From Sphagnum magellanicum (taxonomy: Eukaryota; Streptophyta; Sphagnopsida; Sphagnales; Sphagnaceae), in the NCBI GenBank assembly GCA_021904315.1, contig CM038920.1, forward strand, positions 13,392,001-13,456,000: DNA of 64,000 bases, read 5' to 3'. Shown in pieces: positions 24,331-36,731 of the stretch. The first letter of the stretch is position 1, and each line of letters opens with the position of its first letter. A program made the translations under genes and the position numbers. The notes beneath the pieces are model-generated. The model saw only the letters and a list, made by a program, of their open reading frames with translations, did no database searches and had not been told where the DNA came from.

Positions 24331-25953
24331 ACTTATTGTTTTTCAGTTTGTTTACAAATCCAAATTCCTATTAACAAAGATGATGCCATACTAGTGAAAT
24401 TAGAATGACAAAGAAACACAACAAGAGCAAAAATCAAGTACCATGTGGAAGGTCACTTCATTCACATGCAAAAGGAGTGGCTCTCACACAATAACATATC
24501 CTCTTGCCATTTCCAATTCTTGACATTTTGGGATCACAAGCAATCCAAAGAAGAAACACATAGGTAAAGTGCAAACTAAACTATGACAATCCTCTATGAT
24601 CTAATGGCATACATAAAATGAATTTCTACAAAGATTCATCAAATTGCTAGGAAGTTGACCATCGTCAATACATGGGAAAGTGATTATGTTGAGTACCTCA
24701 AGATATCATTGTTTGGATATTTGAGTCTTATCAAACAAGCTTGCAAAAAGAGAATTTCCATCTTAGAAGTACTCTTGAAGGTGTAAAGGTTGAACTTCTA
24801 TGAAAGATAGTAACATTGTAGGACTAGTTGTTGGTAAATTACCAGATTTGAAAATCAAAGCATTCCACAAAATGAATTATTTTCCTTATGTGAAGTGCAA
24901 ATAGTGAATAGATAAAGACAATGCATTTCAAACAAAAATAGTCAACTCAATGGCAGCAAGGCATGCATGCATGCATGAGACATGGATGACAACAACCTTT
25001 ACACCCATAAAAAGTTTGGTGTGAATTAGTTCTAACCAACGTATTGTCAATGTAATTTAATCAATCGGTCACTAAAATCCATGTACATATCCAGGGGTCA
25101 AACATTGGCAACAACCACATTAAACCCCTTTACAACCATCACCAAGTGATCACTTGGAATATAAGCTATCAAGTGATGAGTAATCATAGAACCCAACAAC
25201 ATTTGAGATAGCAGGATAACATCTGGAAGGTTTAAACGTTCTGGAGTACACAAAGGCCAGAACTGATCAGTAATTTTACTACCAGAACAATTCTCTGATC
25301 TTTGAAGGTCTGAACTTGGAACAGAACAATTGAGATTCAAGACCACCTCCCCTAGACTTCATTCCATACCCCTTGAGGAAGAACAGAATATTCTTATTTG
25401 CTAACCAAACACATATGCATTGTTTAGTGTCATATTTCAATTGAGGAGGTTCTCCAACTCAAGTGTGGAGAAGGACCTCCATAGGACCTCCATAGTACAT
25501 GTTCATGAGCACCCATTTTCAACAAATGAGTGCAATCAATAGATGCAGACCTGAAAAATCCACCTCGTATGATGGGGCAACAAATGAGAGCACAATGCTT
25601 CCCATAGCTGTGGAACGACTATTGTCATCTCCTTTTCCACTTTGTAGCATTGGAAGTTGATAAACAAATCTCCTCCAAACTTAGCAGATGATCAATGAAG
25701 TGACCAAAATAGTACAATTCCATTAAAGTCACCCCTCTCTGATTGAATAACCAGGTCAACCTTAGTGGAAAATTACTCGTACTCTGGTCTGGGTGATCCC
25801 TGGCTCTTCATCCTCAAACAGTGCCCCATAGTTCCCATGTTCTGGTTAACTGGGGATCTTCTTATCCCTGTTGTAGGGAAAGGACCTCAAGAAGCCAGCT
25901 TGAAAGCATAAAGAACATAACCCAAAAGCCGCTGAGAAAACAGAGCACTGACA
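24331..25953. other. Intergenic DNA and PPR 3' flank
   Basis: No gene seen. The part nearest 25953 should hold the 3' UTR of the PPR gene on the minus strand. Confidence 0.5.
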
Positions 25954-28136
25954 TCACCAATAATCCCCGCAAGAACAAAGACCATTCTCAAAGTGATGAA
26001 AGCGATTAGCATCTCTTACTATAATTGCTCTCCCAACAAGCTTTGAAATAAATTTTGTGGCAGTGTGGCAGTCACCACATACCCGCAAATTCTTGAAAAT
26101 GCGGAGTGGAGTACCAGGAGGAGTGCTGATGAGCCCAAATGCTATGGCTAGCTTCTCACTGTGGTGCCACAGACGAGTCACCTTCTCTTCTTCTTCCACA
26201 TCCCGTAACACAAATTTGGTGTTTGGCACATACCCAACATCATTCATCTGCCTGAACAGTTTCTTGAGTTCTGCATGGATCTCACTAATTTGAGGATGGT
26301 TTTGATCATCTGCAGTAAATGTATGCACCTCGCTATTCACCTCAATCCAGGTTTGCCCCGGGTCCTTCTTCACACCCATCCGCAACCTCTGTCGTTGAAT
26401 ATTTGCTCGGAGATCCCACTTGCCTGCAGCAGCATAAATATTTGAAAGCAGCACATAACCTGCTGCATCCCCAGGGTTTAATTCAAGAACTTGTTTGGCA
26501 ATGCGTTCTCCCATCTCCACCTCACCATGAACTCTACAGGCACCAAGCAAGGCCACCCAGACATAAATATCGGGTTCACAGGACATTGCCTTGACCAAAT
26601 CCTCTGCCTCGTGCAAATAGCCAGCACGGCCAAGAAGATCAACCATGCAGGCATAGAGCTCCAATGTTGCAGGAATACTGTAAACAGGCCCCATGGATTC
26701 AAAGTAGCACAGGCCTTCATCCAATAGGCCTGCATGGCTACAAGCTGAAAGAAGAACAAGGAAGGACACCCTATCTGGCTCTACACCTTCTAGACACATT
26801 TGCTCAAAATGTTCAAGAGCATCCTTCCCATGCCCGTGCATGGCATATCCTCCGAGCATGGCATTCCAAGTGGCAACATTACGAGTGGCCATTTTGTTGA
26901 ATACACTCCATGCATCTTCTATGCTCCCACATTTGGAATACATGTCAATGAGGCTAGTCCCCACACACACATTGGACTCACATCTGCTCCGAATGATCTG
27001 TTTATGAATATGCCTGCCCTCTTCAAGTGCAGCTACACTGGCACACGCACTTAAAATTCCCATGAATGTGACATAGTCAGGCTCCACCCCTTCCCGTTGC
27101 ATTTGTCGAGACAGTGCTAACGCCTTCAGCCCCTCCCCACATTTCACATGTCCCAAAATCATGGCACTCCAAGCAATAACATTGCGCGAAGGCATCCTAT
27201 TGAACACACTCCAAGCCTCATCAAGACTCCCAGATTTGGCATACATGTCAACGAGGCTGCTGCCAACAATAATGTTAGACTCACAACCCTTCTTGATAAC
27301 CTGTTGATGAACACGCCTGCCTTCCTCAAGCGCTGCTAAACTGGCACATGCAGTCAGTACACCCACAAAGGTGATAGGCTCTGGCTGCACCCTTTCATGC
27401 TGCATTTGCTGAAATAGTTCCAATGCCTTCCGCCCTGCCCCGGATCTCACATGTCCAAAAATCATACCATTCCAAGCAACCACATCACGTGTTGGCATCT
27501 TGTTGAACACTCTCCAAGCATCCTCTAGGCTCCCACATTTGGCATACATGTCAATCAGAGCATTATTCACATAGAGATCTGACTCACAGCCACTTTGTAT
27601 GATCTGTGTATGGATGCATCTGCCCTCTTCAAGTGATCGTAGACTAGCACATGCATTGATTACTGATACAAACGTGAACCTGTCAGGAGTCATTCCTTCT
27701 TGCTGCATTTGATAAAAAAGCTCCATTGTCTTCTCACCTTCCCCAGCCTTAACATGTCTTCCAAGCCTGGTATTCCATGAAAAACTGTTCAATTGTACAG
27801 TCCCTGGCGCCATTGCAGCCAGCTCTGCATCCACCCACGGAGGTTTAAATTTACCATTCAACCAGAGTGCTTCCTGTGTCTTCTTGTGTTTGAAATCTGG
27901 ATATTTTGGATTTACCTACAGCCAAAAATCCAAATGCAACAACCGATCAGCTGTTGCAGCCAGGGACATCAGAACTCGCCAAGCAAGAACAACATCCAAT
28001 CGTACTGCCTTCCCTCAAAGAGAACTGTGATGTGGCAAATGTCGTTTCCATTTTACCTTCTCTGGCCTGTGATCCCACCATTGTGAAGGATCCAAGAAGA
28101 ACTCCCGCCAAAGCTTCTCTACAAGAAGTTTCTGAC
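25954..28136 (-). CDS. PPR protein, DYW subclass, with an N-terminal PDF motif (5' end unresolved)
   Basis: Exon 25954-27915 (653 residues) joins exon 28057-28136 through a GTAAAA...CTGTAG intron in phase 0. The large exon has about five PLS-type PPR blocks, with DMYAKCGS and PD.VTF repeats, followed by E and E+ regions with the PG-box (GQTWIEV), then the DYW deaminase domain with [16 protein letters not shown] and the exact C-terminus CSCGDYW. Such proteins bind organellar RNA and carry out C-to-U editing; the zinc-binding HxE and CxxC residues are present, so it should be active. The upstream exon adds [15 protein letters not shown], which continues across the splice into [14 protein letters not shown]. 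This is the PDF motif known from organellar ssDNA-binding (OSB) proteins. The first coding exon with the start codon and organelle presequence could not be identified; the exon at 28136 needs an upstream partner in phase 1. Confidence 0.93.
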
Positions 28137-29168
28137 CTGCAAATTTGTGAACAAATTACATCCCTCACAAGACATCTTCTTCCTCTCTGAATGTTCATCA
28201 GCAGAATTTCACACAATGGACAAACCTTTGTCAACAAGAAACTTCCTCCTCTGCTACTTGCTATGCAAGCCCAGCTTTTGATTTACAGACAGTTGTTCTT
28301 GGCTCTTGCAAGCTTGCAAGCAAGCCATGAGCAACGTGTAGACCAGAAACAAACACAAGACTGCATGCAACCAGCAATTCCTCAGAGAGAGAGAGAGTAA
28401 TGAAGCATACCGCCCGGATATCGTTTCACTGCTACATTTGTGTCGAGTACCGCCACTCCCTGAAGAGGAACAGCTGGTTGAAAAAAAACACGCTCCCGAA
28501 GAAGTCGCCGTCGTCTTCCCGTATGGTGCACAACGTGTTGATGCAGCAGAAGGAAACTCCTACCCGAGGAGGAACAACTGCTCCTCCTTTCCCATATGAA
28601 CCTACTACTAGGCTTGTGGTATGGAGATGGTAAAGATGATGATGATGATGATGATGATGGCGTTCTACTACTCACCGCAATCATCAGCACTTGCGCTTCC
28701 CTCAGCGATACACACATTCCTCCTCCCACAAAAAACATCGACGAGAAAAAAGAAAATGAGAAGCTAACTTCCTCTGTTCGTGCAACACAGACAATCAACG
28801 AGAGAATCAGATCGAGAAATTTTTCTCTTATTCGCAAAACACACAAACAACAAGAGAACTCAGCGAGAAGAAGGCGAAGAAGAAGAAAATCAACGAGAGA
28901 GACGAGCCGAGGGAGAGAGAAGAGACGAGAGGAAGAGAGAGAGAGAGAGAAGAGATAAAAGAGAGAAAAAGAGGGCGCCATCTGTTTTGTTTAAAGAAAA
29001 TTCATCGAAAAATGGCGTAATATCAAATCAAATCACAACCGTTTGAGGATTTTCCCTACCAATTAAAAATATTTTTTCAATACCCACAGCGAGTGCCAGA
29101 AATTTGGAGAGCCTCAACACACAATTTTATAGTATTCTTGCTTGGGTTCAGAGGTTTAGGGTTCATGC
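28137..29168 (-). other. PPR 5' region, GA-rich
   Basis: This must contain the missing first exon and promoter of the PPR gene. Plus-strand (GAT)n at about 28635-28660 and a GA-rich tract at 28920-28960 give long spurious open frames on both strands. I see no ATG exon that fits the needed phase. Confidence 0.5.
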
Positions 29169-29171
29169 TAA

Positions 29172-29557
29172 GAGCATCTCCAGCGGTGGTCAGTATGTGA
29201 CCATGCACAATAAAATTAGATGAAGAAAAGTCCAAAAGAATGCCGGTTTGGCTCAGGAAAATGGTTTTGGCTCCGCATAATTGCACAGTTTGCAGTGTCT
29301 GGTAAAAAAAATCGCAACAACAACATCGTGCACCTGCAGAAAAGAGTGTAATAAGTATGATGTGATTGGTGCTCAGTGTTTCTGATTGGCTATCATAATG
29401 ATTGGTCCAGGTGGTTTGCTATTAATAGTCCTCCACATTATTTTGCTGTCCCAGTTTCAGTTTTATGGGTGAGGTTGCAAAAAAGTAAATAACTAAATTT
29501 GGATGTGAAAAATATTTTTGAAGGGTCGCATACTACTGAGCACCGCTGGAGATGCTC
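29172..29557. mobile_element. Well-preserved PIF/Harbinger (Tourist)-like MITE, 386 bp
   Basis: It is flanked by perfect TAA target duplications at 29169-29171 and 29558-29560. The ends read GAGCATCTCCAGCGGTG and its exact complement, and similarity continues to about 30 bp. There is no transposase frame. TAA duplications and a GAGCATCTCC end fit the PIF/Harbinger type. It lies between the divergent PPR gene and AlaRS pseudogene. Confidence 0.88.
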
Positions 29558-29560
29558 TAA

Positions 29561-30131
29561 CATTGGAAAATCTACCGGAGGCCATATGATGCTAGGCTTG
29601 AGTTTTCGGTTCTTTCATCTTACTGAACTCTTGATCTCAAATTGCTGAACCGGATTGGAAATCATGTATGTAAAACAAAGCGAATGTGCTTTTGATGGGT
29701 CGATTTTTCTGCCTTTGGTGATGATAGGTATGCGGTTTTTCTTCTCTCCCTTTAAGATTTCCATGCCTCTCTATTCACCTAAAACATAGGTTTTATGGAT
29801 CAGAGTATGTTTGTTCAATATGCACTAGAGCTTTTGATAAGTGCTGGCAGATATGATTATGTTGAAATCTGGAGGGTCTTTTGATGTTGGTGATGAATTA
29901 CCTCATCTCATTTGGTGTAAAGTCATGCATGTATTACCATGATCTTGAACCCTGTTGGTTTTGGAAACTTTTCAATTATGGCATTATGGTCTGGAATTCT
30001 TGAAATTTCTTCATAGGCTATGATGCAGTAAAGGTGAATGGGCTATAAGTGGTCGTCATGTGAGTGTTTTGATTGATGCTGAAGGAAGAATGCTAGGGTG
30101 TTTAACAGAGTCCATGTTGCTGTGTGTTTTA
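29561..30131 (+). other. Flank upstream of the AlaRS pseudogene
   Basis: The first AlaRS exons (class II motif 1 region, before the GMNQFK block) would be expected here but none is recognisable, so the 5' end of the old gene is lost or eroded. Confidence 0.45.
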
Positions 30132-33100
30132 GGTATGAACCAGTTCAAGTCCATGTTTTGGGGAACAGTGAACCCAAGAAGCAAAATGGGGCACCTGCAG
30201 AGGGCATGTGATACACAGAAATTCATTTGTGCTGGTTGCAAACATATTGACCTTGATGATGTGGATAAGGATACGTATCACCACACATTCTTTGATATGC
30301 TTGGCAATTGGTCTTTTGGTGATTACTTAAAAAAGAAGCCATTACATGATGGGCTTGGGAGCTGTTGACAGAGGTTTCTTCCCTAATAAAGCACTCTCTG
30401 GCATCTTCATTTCCTGGATGTCATATGGCTCCTGTGGTTTCTTTCCATGTCACATACAAGATGTCCATGTTTGATTGTGTTTGTTGTGGAGAGCATTTGT
30501 CATAACAGGTTGCTGTTTTGCATATTTCTGAGCAAATGCTGAGTTTAGGTATGGGTCTTTGCAGGTTTACAATGTACCTGCAGACTGATTGTATGCCACT
30601 TATTTTGGAGGAGACAAGAAACTGGGTTGGAAGAGGATATAGAAGCCAGAGACATCTGGAGAAATTTCCTACCTGCAGAACACATCCTACCATTTGGATG
30701 CAAGGTCAGCACTTCTATGTCTGCAATGCATATGCTGCTTTTGGATTGATAGGCTATTCCCAAAGGATACATTTCCTGAGGAACTTTGTGTGTAAGCATG
30801 TGAGTCTATGGATTTTCAACTTTGTATTATTTTTATTTCAATCTCTCTGTCAGAGGTCTCTTGATTGAAGGTGATGCTGTAGGTGATGCTTTGTTCTAAA
30901 GAGGAGAAAGTTACTCATACTGCCCATGTTGCATACAAAGTCCTACGAGTGTGTAACCCTTGGGGGTTATGTTGACTTGGAGGCTTTGGAATTGCTGAAG
31001 GAATCTGTCTGTGAACATACTGCAGCCAACAGGGGCCCATCCCTACACAGAGCGTTTAGGGATTGATGATTCAGATAATGTGGACATGGCATATCAGGTG
31101 GTAGCTGATCACATTTGAACACTCTTTTTCAGTTGCTGATGGCTCTTGGCCAGGTTTTTCTCTAATGCTTTCTAAGTTTGCATATGAAAATAGAGGAAAT
31201 CATCACTGAAAAGGAGTCCAGCTTCAACCAAACCCTTGTAAAGGTAATGAAATACTATGCAACTTCTAGATTATAGTTGATGGAAGGGACTGGCGGTTCA
31301 GACCATCTGTGTTGCCTTGTTGGGTATGATACATGGTGATACAATGTCTTTTGCTACTATCATTTGTTTCTTATTGCCTTATAAATTACTTATACATGTA
31401 ACTCTATTCTCCTGCAAAGGTTTGTGGGTTGCCTTGCATTCACATGGGTAGTTCTCAGTATTGATACAAGTGACCCCTCACAAGAATGTCTTCAGGTGCT
31501 GTTCAGGTTGTACCTTCTCATGCTTGCTGATTTTGTGCAGGGCATTGAGAGGTTCAAGAAAGCTGCTGCAGAGGTGAAGGATGTTGTGCTTGGTACACAG
31601 GTAGGTATATTTCACAGGGAACTGTCCTTGGTTTCTTCTTCATACAGATTGTGAGTACAAAATTTGGCTTCGGAGTGACTTGATTTTCCTTCTCATCAGG
31701 GATCATTCATACAATTGCAGATGTGTATGCAGTGTGTTTCCACCACATTTATGAAACACACTAGTTATGGAAGCAGAGGCAACTGCAGAGTTGCAAAAGC
31801 ACAGGATCCTACCAACAGAGGACAAGGCCAAATATACATGGCATCCGGTACTCTCTCCTTTGGGACATTGTTGTTTTGTCTGCTGTTGGCATGAAAAGTG
31901 GCATATGAAACAATTTGGAGGATGTGTGCTTTGCAGTGTCAGAGTTAAGTAGGCATCCTTGTCATGATACTGTAGGTCAGGATCTGCTGTATACAGGATG
32001 GTCAGAAGTCCATTGTATCTTGCATGTGTAGGGTATTTTCATGTTTTGACTTCAGAGCTTTTTTTTGCTTATATCATGACATGGACACAGGACCATCCTG
32101 CCTGTGCAAAAGCAATCTTCAGTGGTGCTGGGTTTCCAGATACAACAACAGAACATGATGTGGGTGTAATCCTAGACAGCACTAGCTTCTATGCTGAGCA
32201 AGGAGGCCACGTCAGTAATCAATTTTGAGGTCATATTTGGGATGGAAACTAGGAATTGACTTTTCTCCTCTGCCTGTTTATGGGCATGACCAAAAGGGGT
32301 CATTGGGGGCTCCAGATAAGCTGCATGTTGTTTTCTCTCATGGTAGTACCTGTTGAAAGTACCCCTATGAAGATAAAATCTCATTGAGCACCTTGTACAG
32401 ACTACCAGAACAAAGGGTTTTGGTGTTTTGAGCTGAATCCTAGCTTTATGCCTTGTATCCTGTACAGGTAAACTAATCGATGCAAATGATTTGGGGAGGA
32501 TAGAGGCATAGTCTGGCAACAGATCTATGATGAGCTGCCTGTCTATGCCAACGAGGCTGGCCTTGGTGAGGCCTAGCACATCATGGGCCTGTGTGCTGTA
32601 CTTGACAAGGCACCGCTCTGTCACTTTGTCCAGGGGTTTGGACACTAGTTATGCTAGTAGATTACCATTGTGCATGTGCTTAGTCATGAAGACTGGCATG
32701 TTTTGTAGCTGCCCTGGCTGTTCTCTTGGCTGTAGGAAAAAGGGATGTTATGTCATGCTGTTCTGAATGAGTGCATAGACTTGCCCATTACAAGTTGGAC
32801 ACATGTGGACTTTAATGTTTTATCGGCACTGTTGGCTGTAGGTGGAACCAGATGTATTGTGAACATTTCCAAACAACTTCAGTTAGATCCTTTGAGCTGT
32901 CAGGCTGATTTCTTTTGAACAGCCTCCATCTTAGCAGCCCTTTTGATTGTTGATTTACTTTTACAGTCTGTAGCCCATTTCAAGCTCTTATCGCAGGGCA
33001 GTCTGTTGCAAGGAATAGCTGTACTTGAAATAGGTGGTGTTTAAACTATGATAGGAAGTGGCATTGTTGAGGAGTCAGTTTGACACTTTTATGTTCCCTG

Positions 33101-34165
33101 CAGCAAAGAAGGCAGAATTTTGTATTCACCTCAATGATCTCCGGGTGCTTTTGATCAAGCTCTTGACCTCATGTAGTTTATTGCATAAGTTGGATTCTTG
33201 TGGCTTCATCCAGAAATCATTTTAACATTTCCAACATGGTTTATAGTTTCTTGCTGAAAATGGCAGAGCTGAAATTCCAATTCCACAGTCCTCTATACAG
33301 TCTTTTTGTTGGTTGTGATTGCCATGGCAGAGGATTTGCATATTTGAGCATAGAGTGTGTGCATGTTCTGCAATGTTCTGCTTATCAGGCCATTCTCTCC
33401 TCTTATTGATGTGATGTTTGAGAGTTAATACTTTGAATTAGGTTTAGTTTGCATCAACTGACCATTTGGGTCACATTTTGTGGTGGGAGTGTATTAGAAA
33501 GACACAGAAGGTGATTGCTGACACCAACTTGAAAATGGCATTGGCAGGTGCTGTGAGCTCTGCTGACAAAGCAGTTACACAAAAATGAAGTTTACTGTGA
33601 TGTTCAGATTGATGTTAGCTTGGACACCAAGGCAGTCTGAGAGGCAGTGACCATTGTTATGGACAAGCACAAGGTTTTTCAATCCCTTCTCTTTCTCAAC
33701 TTTATTTTGTGTGTGATTATATGTTCCTTGAGTATATTGGAGGCCAGTCAACTGTTGAGTTTGCTATTGAATGCACTGGAAGGTCCACATGTGATGTGAG
33801 ATCATCTAACAGAGTTGCTTTTTTTCCCATCCCTGAATTATTCCCTCACTGATAATAGAAATTGTAGAAATGGGCATGCCATGAATCCAGTCAATAAGTA
33901 GTGACAGCGAAGAGGATGGTTGACTAAAACTCTCGGAAGGCCTTTTGTCTTAACATGCAAAAGTAAGATTCTAATGCAGTTCTACATGTGGGCTGGTAAC
34001 AGAATCTGGCAGTAATGGTGTTTAGTGTAGATGAGAACAAGTGTTGGTGTATGCTGATGTGCCAGCAGTGGCAGCCGACCGAGGCCTGATGGTGCTAGAA
34101 TGGCTATGGAAAAGCCTCGGGTGCCTGTTGGGGTGGTGGTAAAGGGGGTGTTGCATCGGGACAGG
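30132..34165 (+). pseudogene. Decayed alanyl-tRNA synthetase gene with introns retained
   Basis: Blocks appear in gene order: GMNQFK...[20 protein letters not shown] (30133-30333); a YATYFGGDKK...LPFGCK stretch (about 30560-30705) with stops and frameshifts; GAHPYTE...NVDMAYQVVADHI (31022-31117); IITEKESSFNQTLVK (31177-31243); GIERFKKAAAEVKDVVLGTQ (31541-31600, both splice sites intact); a VMEAEATAELQK exon (31766-31849); FSGAGFPDTTTE...STSFYAEQGG (32091-32214); an eroded QIYDELPVYANEAGLGEA block (about 32510-32620, in-frame TAG); PAAKKAE (33061-33135); VQIDVSLDTKAV with an in-frame TGA (33599-33675); and the C-terminal VLEWL...GGGKGG part (33990-34165). The TGPCGPC motif and the HxxxH zinc site are not found. 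Separated exons with old AG and GT sites mean a DNA-level duplicate, not a retrocopy. It cannot encode a working synthetase. Confidence 0.88.
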
Positions 34166-34815
34166 TATATTTCCATTAGTTGTCTGTTACATTGCAATGA
34201 TAGAAATCAGAACCATTCCAAAACGAACTCTTGAACACAAGTTCAGGTTCTTCTTCCAAGTAGTTGAAACTTTGTTTTTGAGGATTTGACACAAATCTGA
34301 GGTTGAACTTTAGATCCAATCAATTATAGAACTCCCACACCTATACAAATCTCCAGTTTTCATTTGTTGTAAAACTCCCACATCTATACAATCTCCAGTC
34401 CCAGGGAGTGTGTAGTGTAAACATGGAACTCAACCTTGTTTTAGAAGTAGGCCCCAAGGGAGTGTGTAGTGTAGATGGAATTGAACCTGGTTTTTGTATC
34501 AAGGCTCAAAGGTTTTTTGTATTTAACAAAAATGTACCAGAATTGGAATCACTAAGTTTTAGAAATTTTGAAGAACTGAGCTAAAATTTGCACTTAGAAA
34601 ACCAACCAAATTTCATACTTTTCAAGTGTCAAAACCAGAACGGGAGTCTCTCGGATAAAAGAACAACCAGTCAACACAGGTCACTATGTCTGTCTCCACC
34701 AGATTGGTACGGGTATAAAGCTGGATATTGCCTCAGATGTTACCAGCCTAAAAAGGGTCCTTGATACCAACACTTGTTCTCATCTACACTAAACACCATT
34801 ACTGCCAGATTCTGG
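34000..34815. repeat. 49-bp perfect inverted repeat of an AlaRS exon fragment
   Basis: Arms at 34000-34048 and 34767-34815 are exact reverse complements, about 720 bp apart. The left arm lies within the C-terminal part of the AlaRS pseudogene (MVFSVDENK region), so the right arm is an inverted copy of an exon piece. Confidence 0.9.
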
Positions 34816-35344
34816 AATCAGGCCTATACGTATATTTTCACTTCTCCTACCTGTACAACTACTGTAATTACTCTCGAACCTTGTGCATTAAATGCTGAGT
34901 TTCAGCACTGGCTGGCCCTTATTTGGTTCTAACTTGCGGTCTTTGGGCTTTACAATTCAACTGGAAATAGGTCTGCCTGATGTTTCATTCTTTGGAAAGT
35001 ACAAGTTTGAAAATAATTCCTTCCAACGTACAATGTTGAATTTTTCTCAAAAAATTTCAAGTTTTAAACTTGTTCTAAAATCAAAAAAACGTGATTGGAA
35101 TGTGTCTTCTATGATTTGATGTGGAGGAAAAAGGGAAGGGAATTGCCATGCCATTGTTGAAGTCAAGACTTTGGGGGAGATGTATGTGGGTGGTGGGGTC
35201 TGGAAGGAAGTACCAAATTCAATGAATTCAGTTCCTAGTGAAAATTTAAATAAAACTGAAATGTCAATGAAATGTTGAATCCAATTTCTCTGAAGAAAAC
35301 AAGGAAATTGCAAGATGTGGTACATTTTGGAAATCAAGGAAAAT
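34816..35344. other. Intergenic DNA, nothing recognised
   Basis: No gene seen. The spacer just before it (34330-34480) holds two short near-tandem copies of 'gggagtgtgtagtgta', but nothing similar continues here. Confidence 0.5.
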
Positions 35345-35830
35345 TTTAATCTTCTTAATAATAACTCTCACACCCCTCCCCCCCCCCACCAAAAAAAAAA
35401 AAAAAAAAAAAGTCTTTTGAAAAATTAAAACCTATGGAGATTTTTTAAATTATTCCTAATAATATAACTCACAAAATTAAATGTCTTTGAAAACTATTAA
35501 TTTCTCTCTTGCGATTTTTAAAAAAAAGGAGGGATTTGCAAAGACAGGGTGAAGACAGGGTGACTTTACGGATAACTCTAATAATAACTCACAAAACTAA
35601 ATGTCTTTGAAAACTATTCATTTCTCTCTTACCCAAAAAAAAGAGGCATTTTGCAAATTGTAATATGTTTGCTTTGCTGAAATTAAAAACTACGAAGAAC
35701 TTTTTTTTAATTTTCATAATAATAACTCACAAAATTAAATATCTTTGAAAACTATTAATTTCTCTCTTGCCAAAAAAAAGGAGGGATTTTCCAAATTGCA
35801 ATGTATTGTTCACTGAATTTTTAAGAAAAT
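35345..35830. repeat. Tandem repeat, 120-140-bp unit, with a C/A homopolymer
   Basis: Three units start near 35455, 35576 and 35715, each with 'aataactcacaaaattaaat', 'ctttgaaaactatt' and 'aatttctctctt', then 'ggagggattt'. A C-run followed by a 20-base A-run lies at about 35375-35411. Confidence 0.7.
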
Positions 35831-35859
35831 AGCGATAATTTTTTAAAATATTCCTTAAA

Positions 35860-36130
35860 ATACCTCAGAAAAAATATATATGTTTGAAATTTTATTTTTA
35901 TTTGCGTATTATACCTCACTCAAAAAAAAAATCTTTGAAATTTTATTTTTCTTTGTGAATTATATACCTCACAAAAAAAATCTTTGAAATTTTATTTTTC
36001 GTTCTGAATAATACCTCACAAAAAAAAATCTTTGAAATTTTATTTTTCTTTGTGAATTATACCTCACAAAAAAAATCTTTGAAACTTTATTTTTCGTTCT
36101 GAATAATACCTCACACAATGAAATATCTTT
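35860..36130. repeat. Tandem repeat, about 50-bp unit
   Basis: Five to six units repeat 'atacctcaca', an A-run, then 'tctttgaaattttatttt'. The 'tctttgaaa' core is shared with the neighbouring larger repeat, so one array may have grown from the other. Confidence 0.75.
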
Positions 36131-36699
36131 GAAATATTAGATTCTTTCGTGTGACAAAGAAAAATTGAAAAAAAAAAATCAAAAAAACATGAAAACGGGG
36201 GAATTGATTTGCAAATTGTAATTGTGTTTTGCTAGTGAGAGAGAAAAGAAAAAATTAATTTAAAAAATTAAAAGAAAGAAAAGAAATTGTCCTTTGAAAA
36301 TGAAATATAGTTAAACTAAATCAAGTAACGAAATTTTTTTTTAAAAAACTTTATTGGATTTAATTGAAATGCCGAACCTACCGAGAAAAAGAAGGAATTC
36401 AAGTCAGGTCAATAATACCGCGTGTAGGACGGACGTCTGATTGGCGTACTTTTCCTTGCAGCATTATTACCTGCACTACTTGCCTTCTCGACTTCGACCC
36501 TGGCTGGCGAACTCCGACCAAGTCCCACAAAAGCACTGAGAAGCTCGAGAGAGACAGAGACACAGAAAGTGAGAGAGAGAGAGAGAGATCGGAATCGAGA
36601 TCGGCAGTGCGAGAAACAGACACAGAAAGAAAGAGTTTTGTGAGTTTTTTTTTCCCCCCCCCCTTGGAGAGAGAAATATTCGCAAAAGAGAAAGTTTTG

Positions 36700-36731
<32 letters not shown>

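Noticed and set aside
28382-28981. 199-codon minus-strand open frame upstream of the PPR gene
   Set aside because: It is made of GA/TC-rich and GAT-repeat sequence, gives Ser/Leu-rich low-complexity protein and shows no family features; composition explains it.
30132-34165. AlaRS-like locus as a working gene
   Set aside because: Stops and frameshifts interrupt several blocks, and the class II TGPCGPC motif and HxxxH zinc site are absent.
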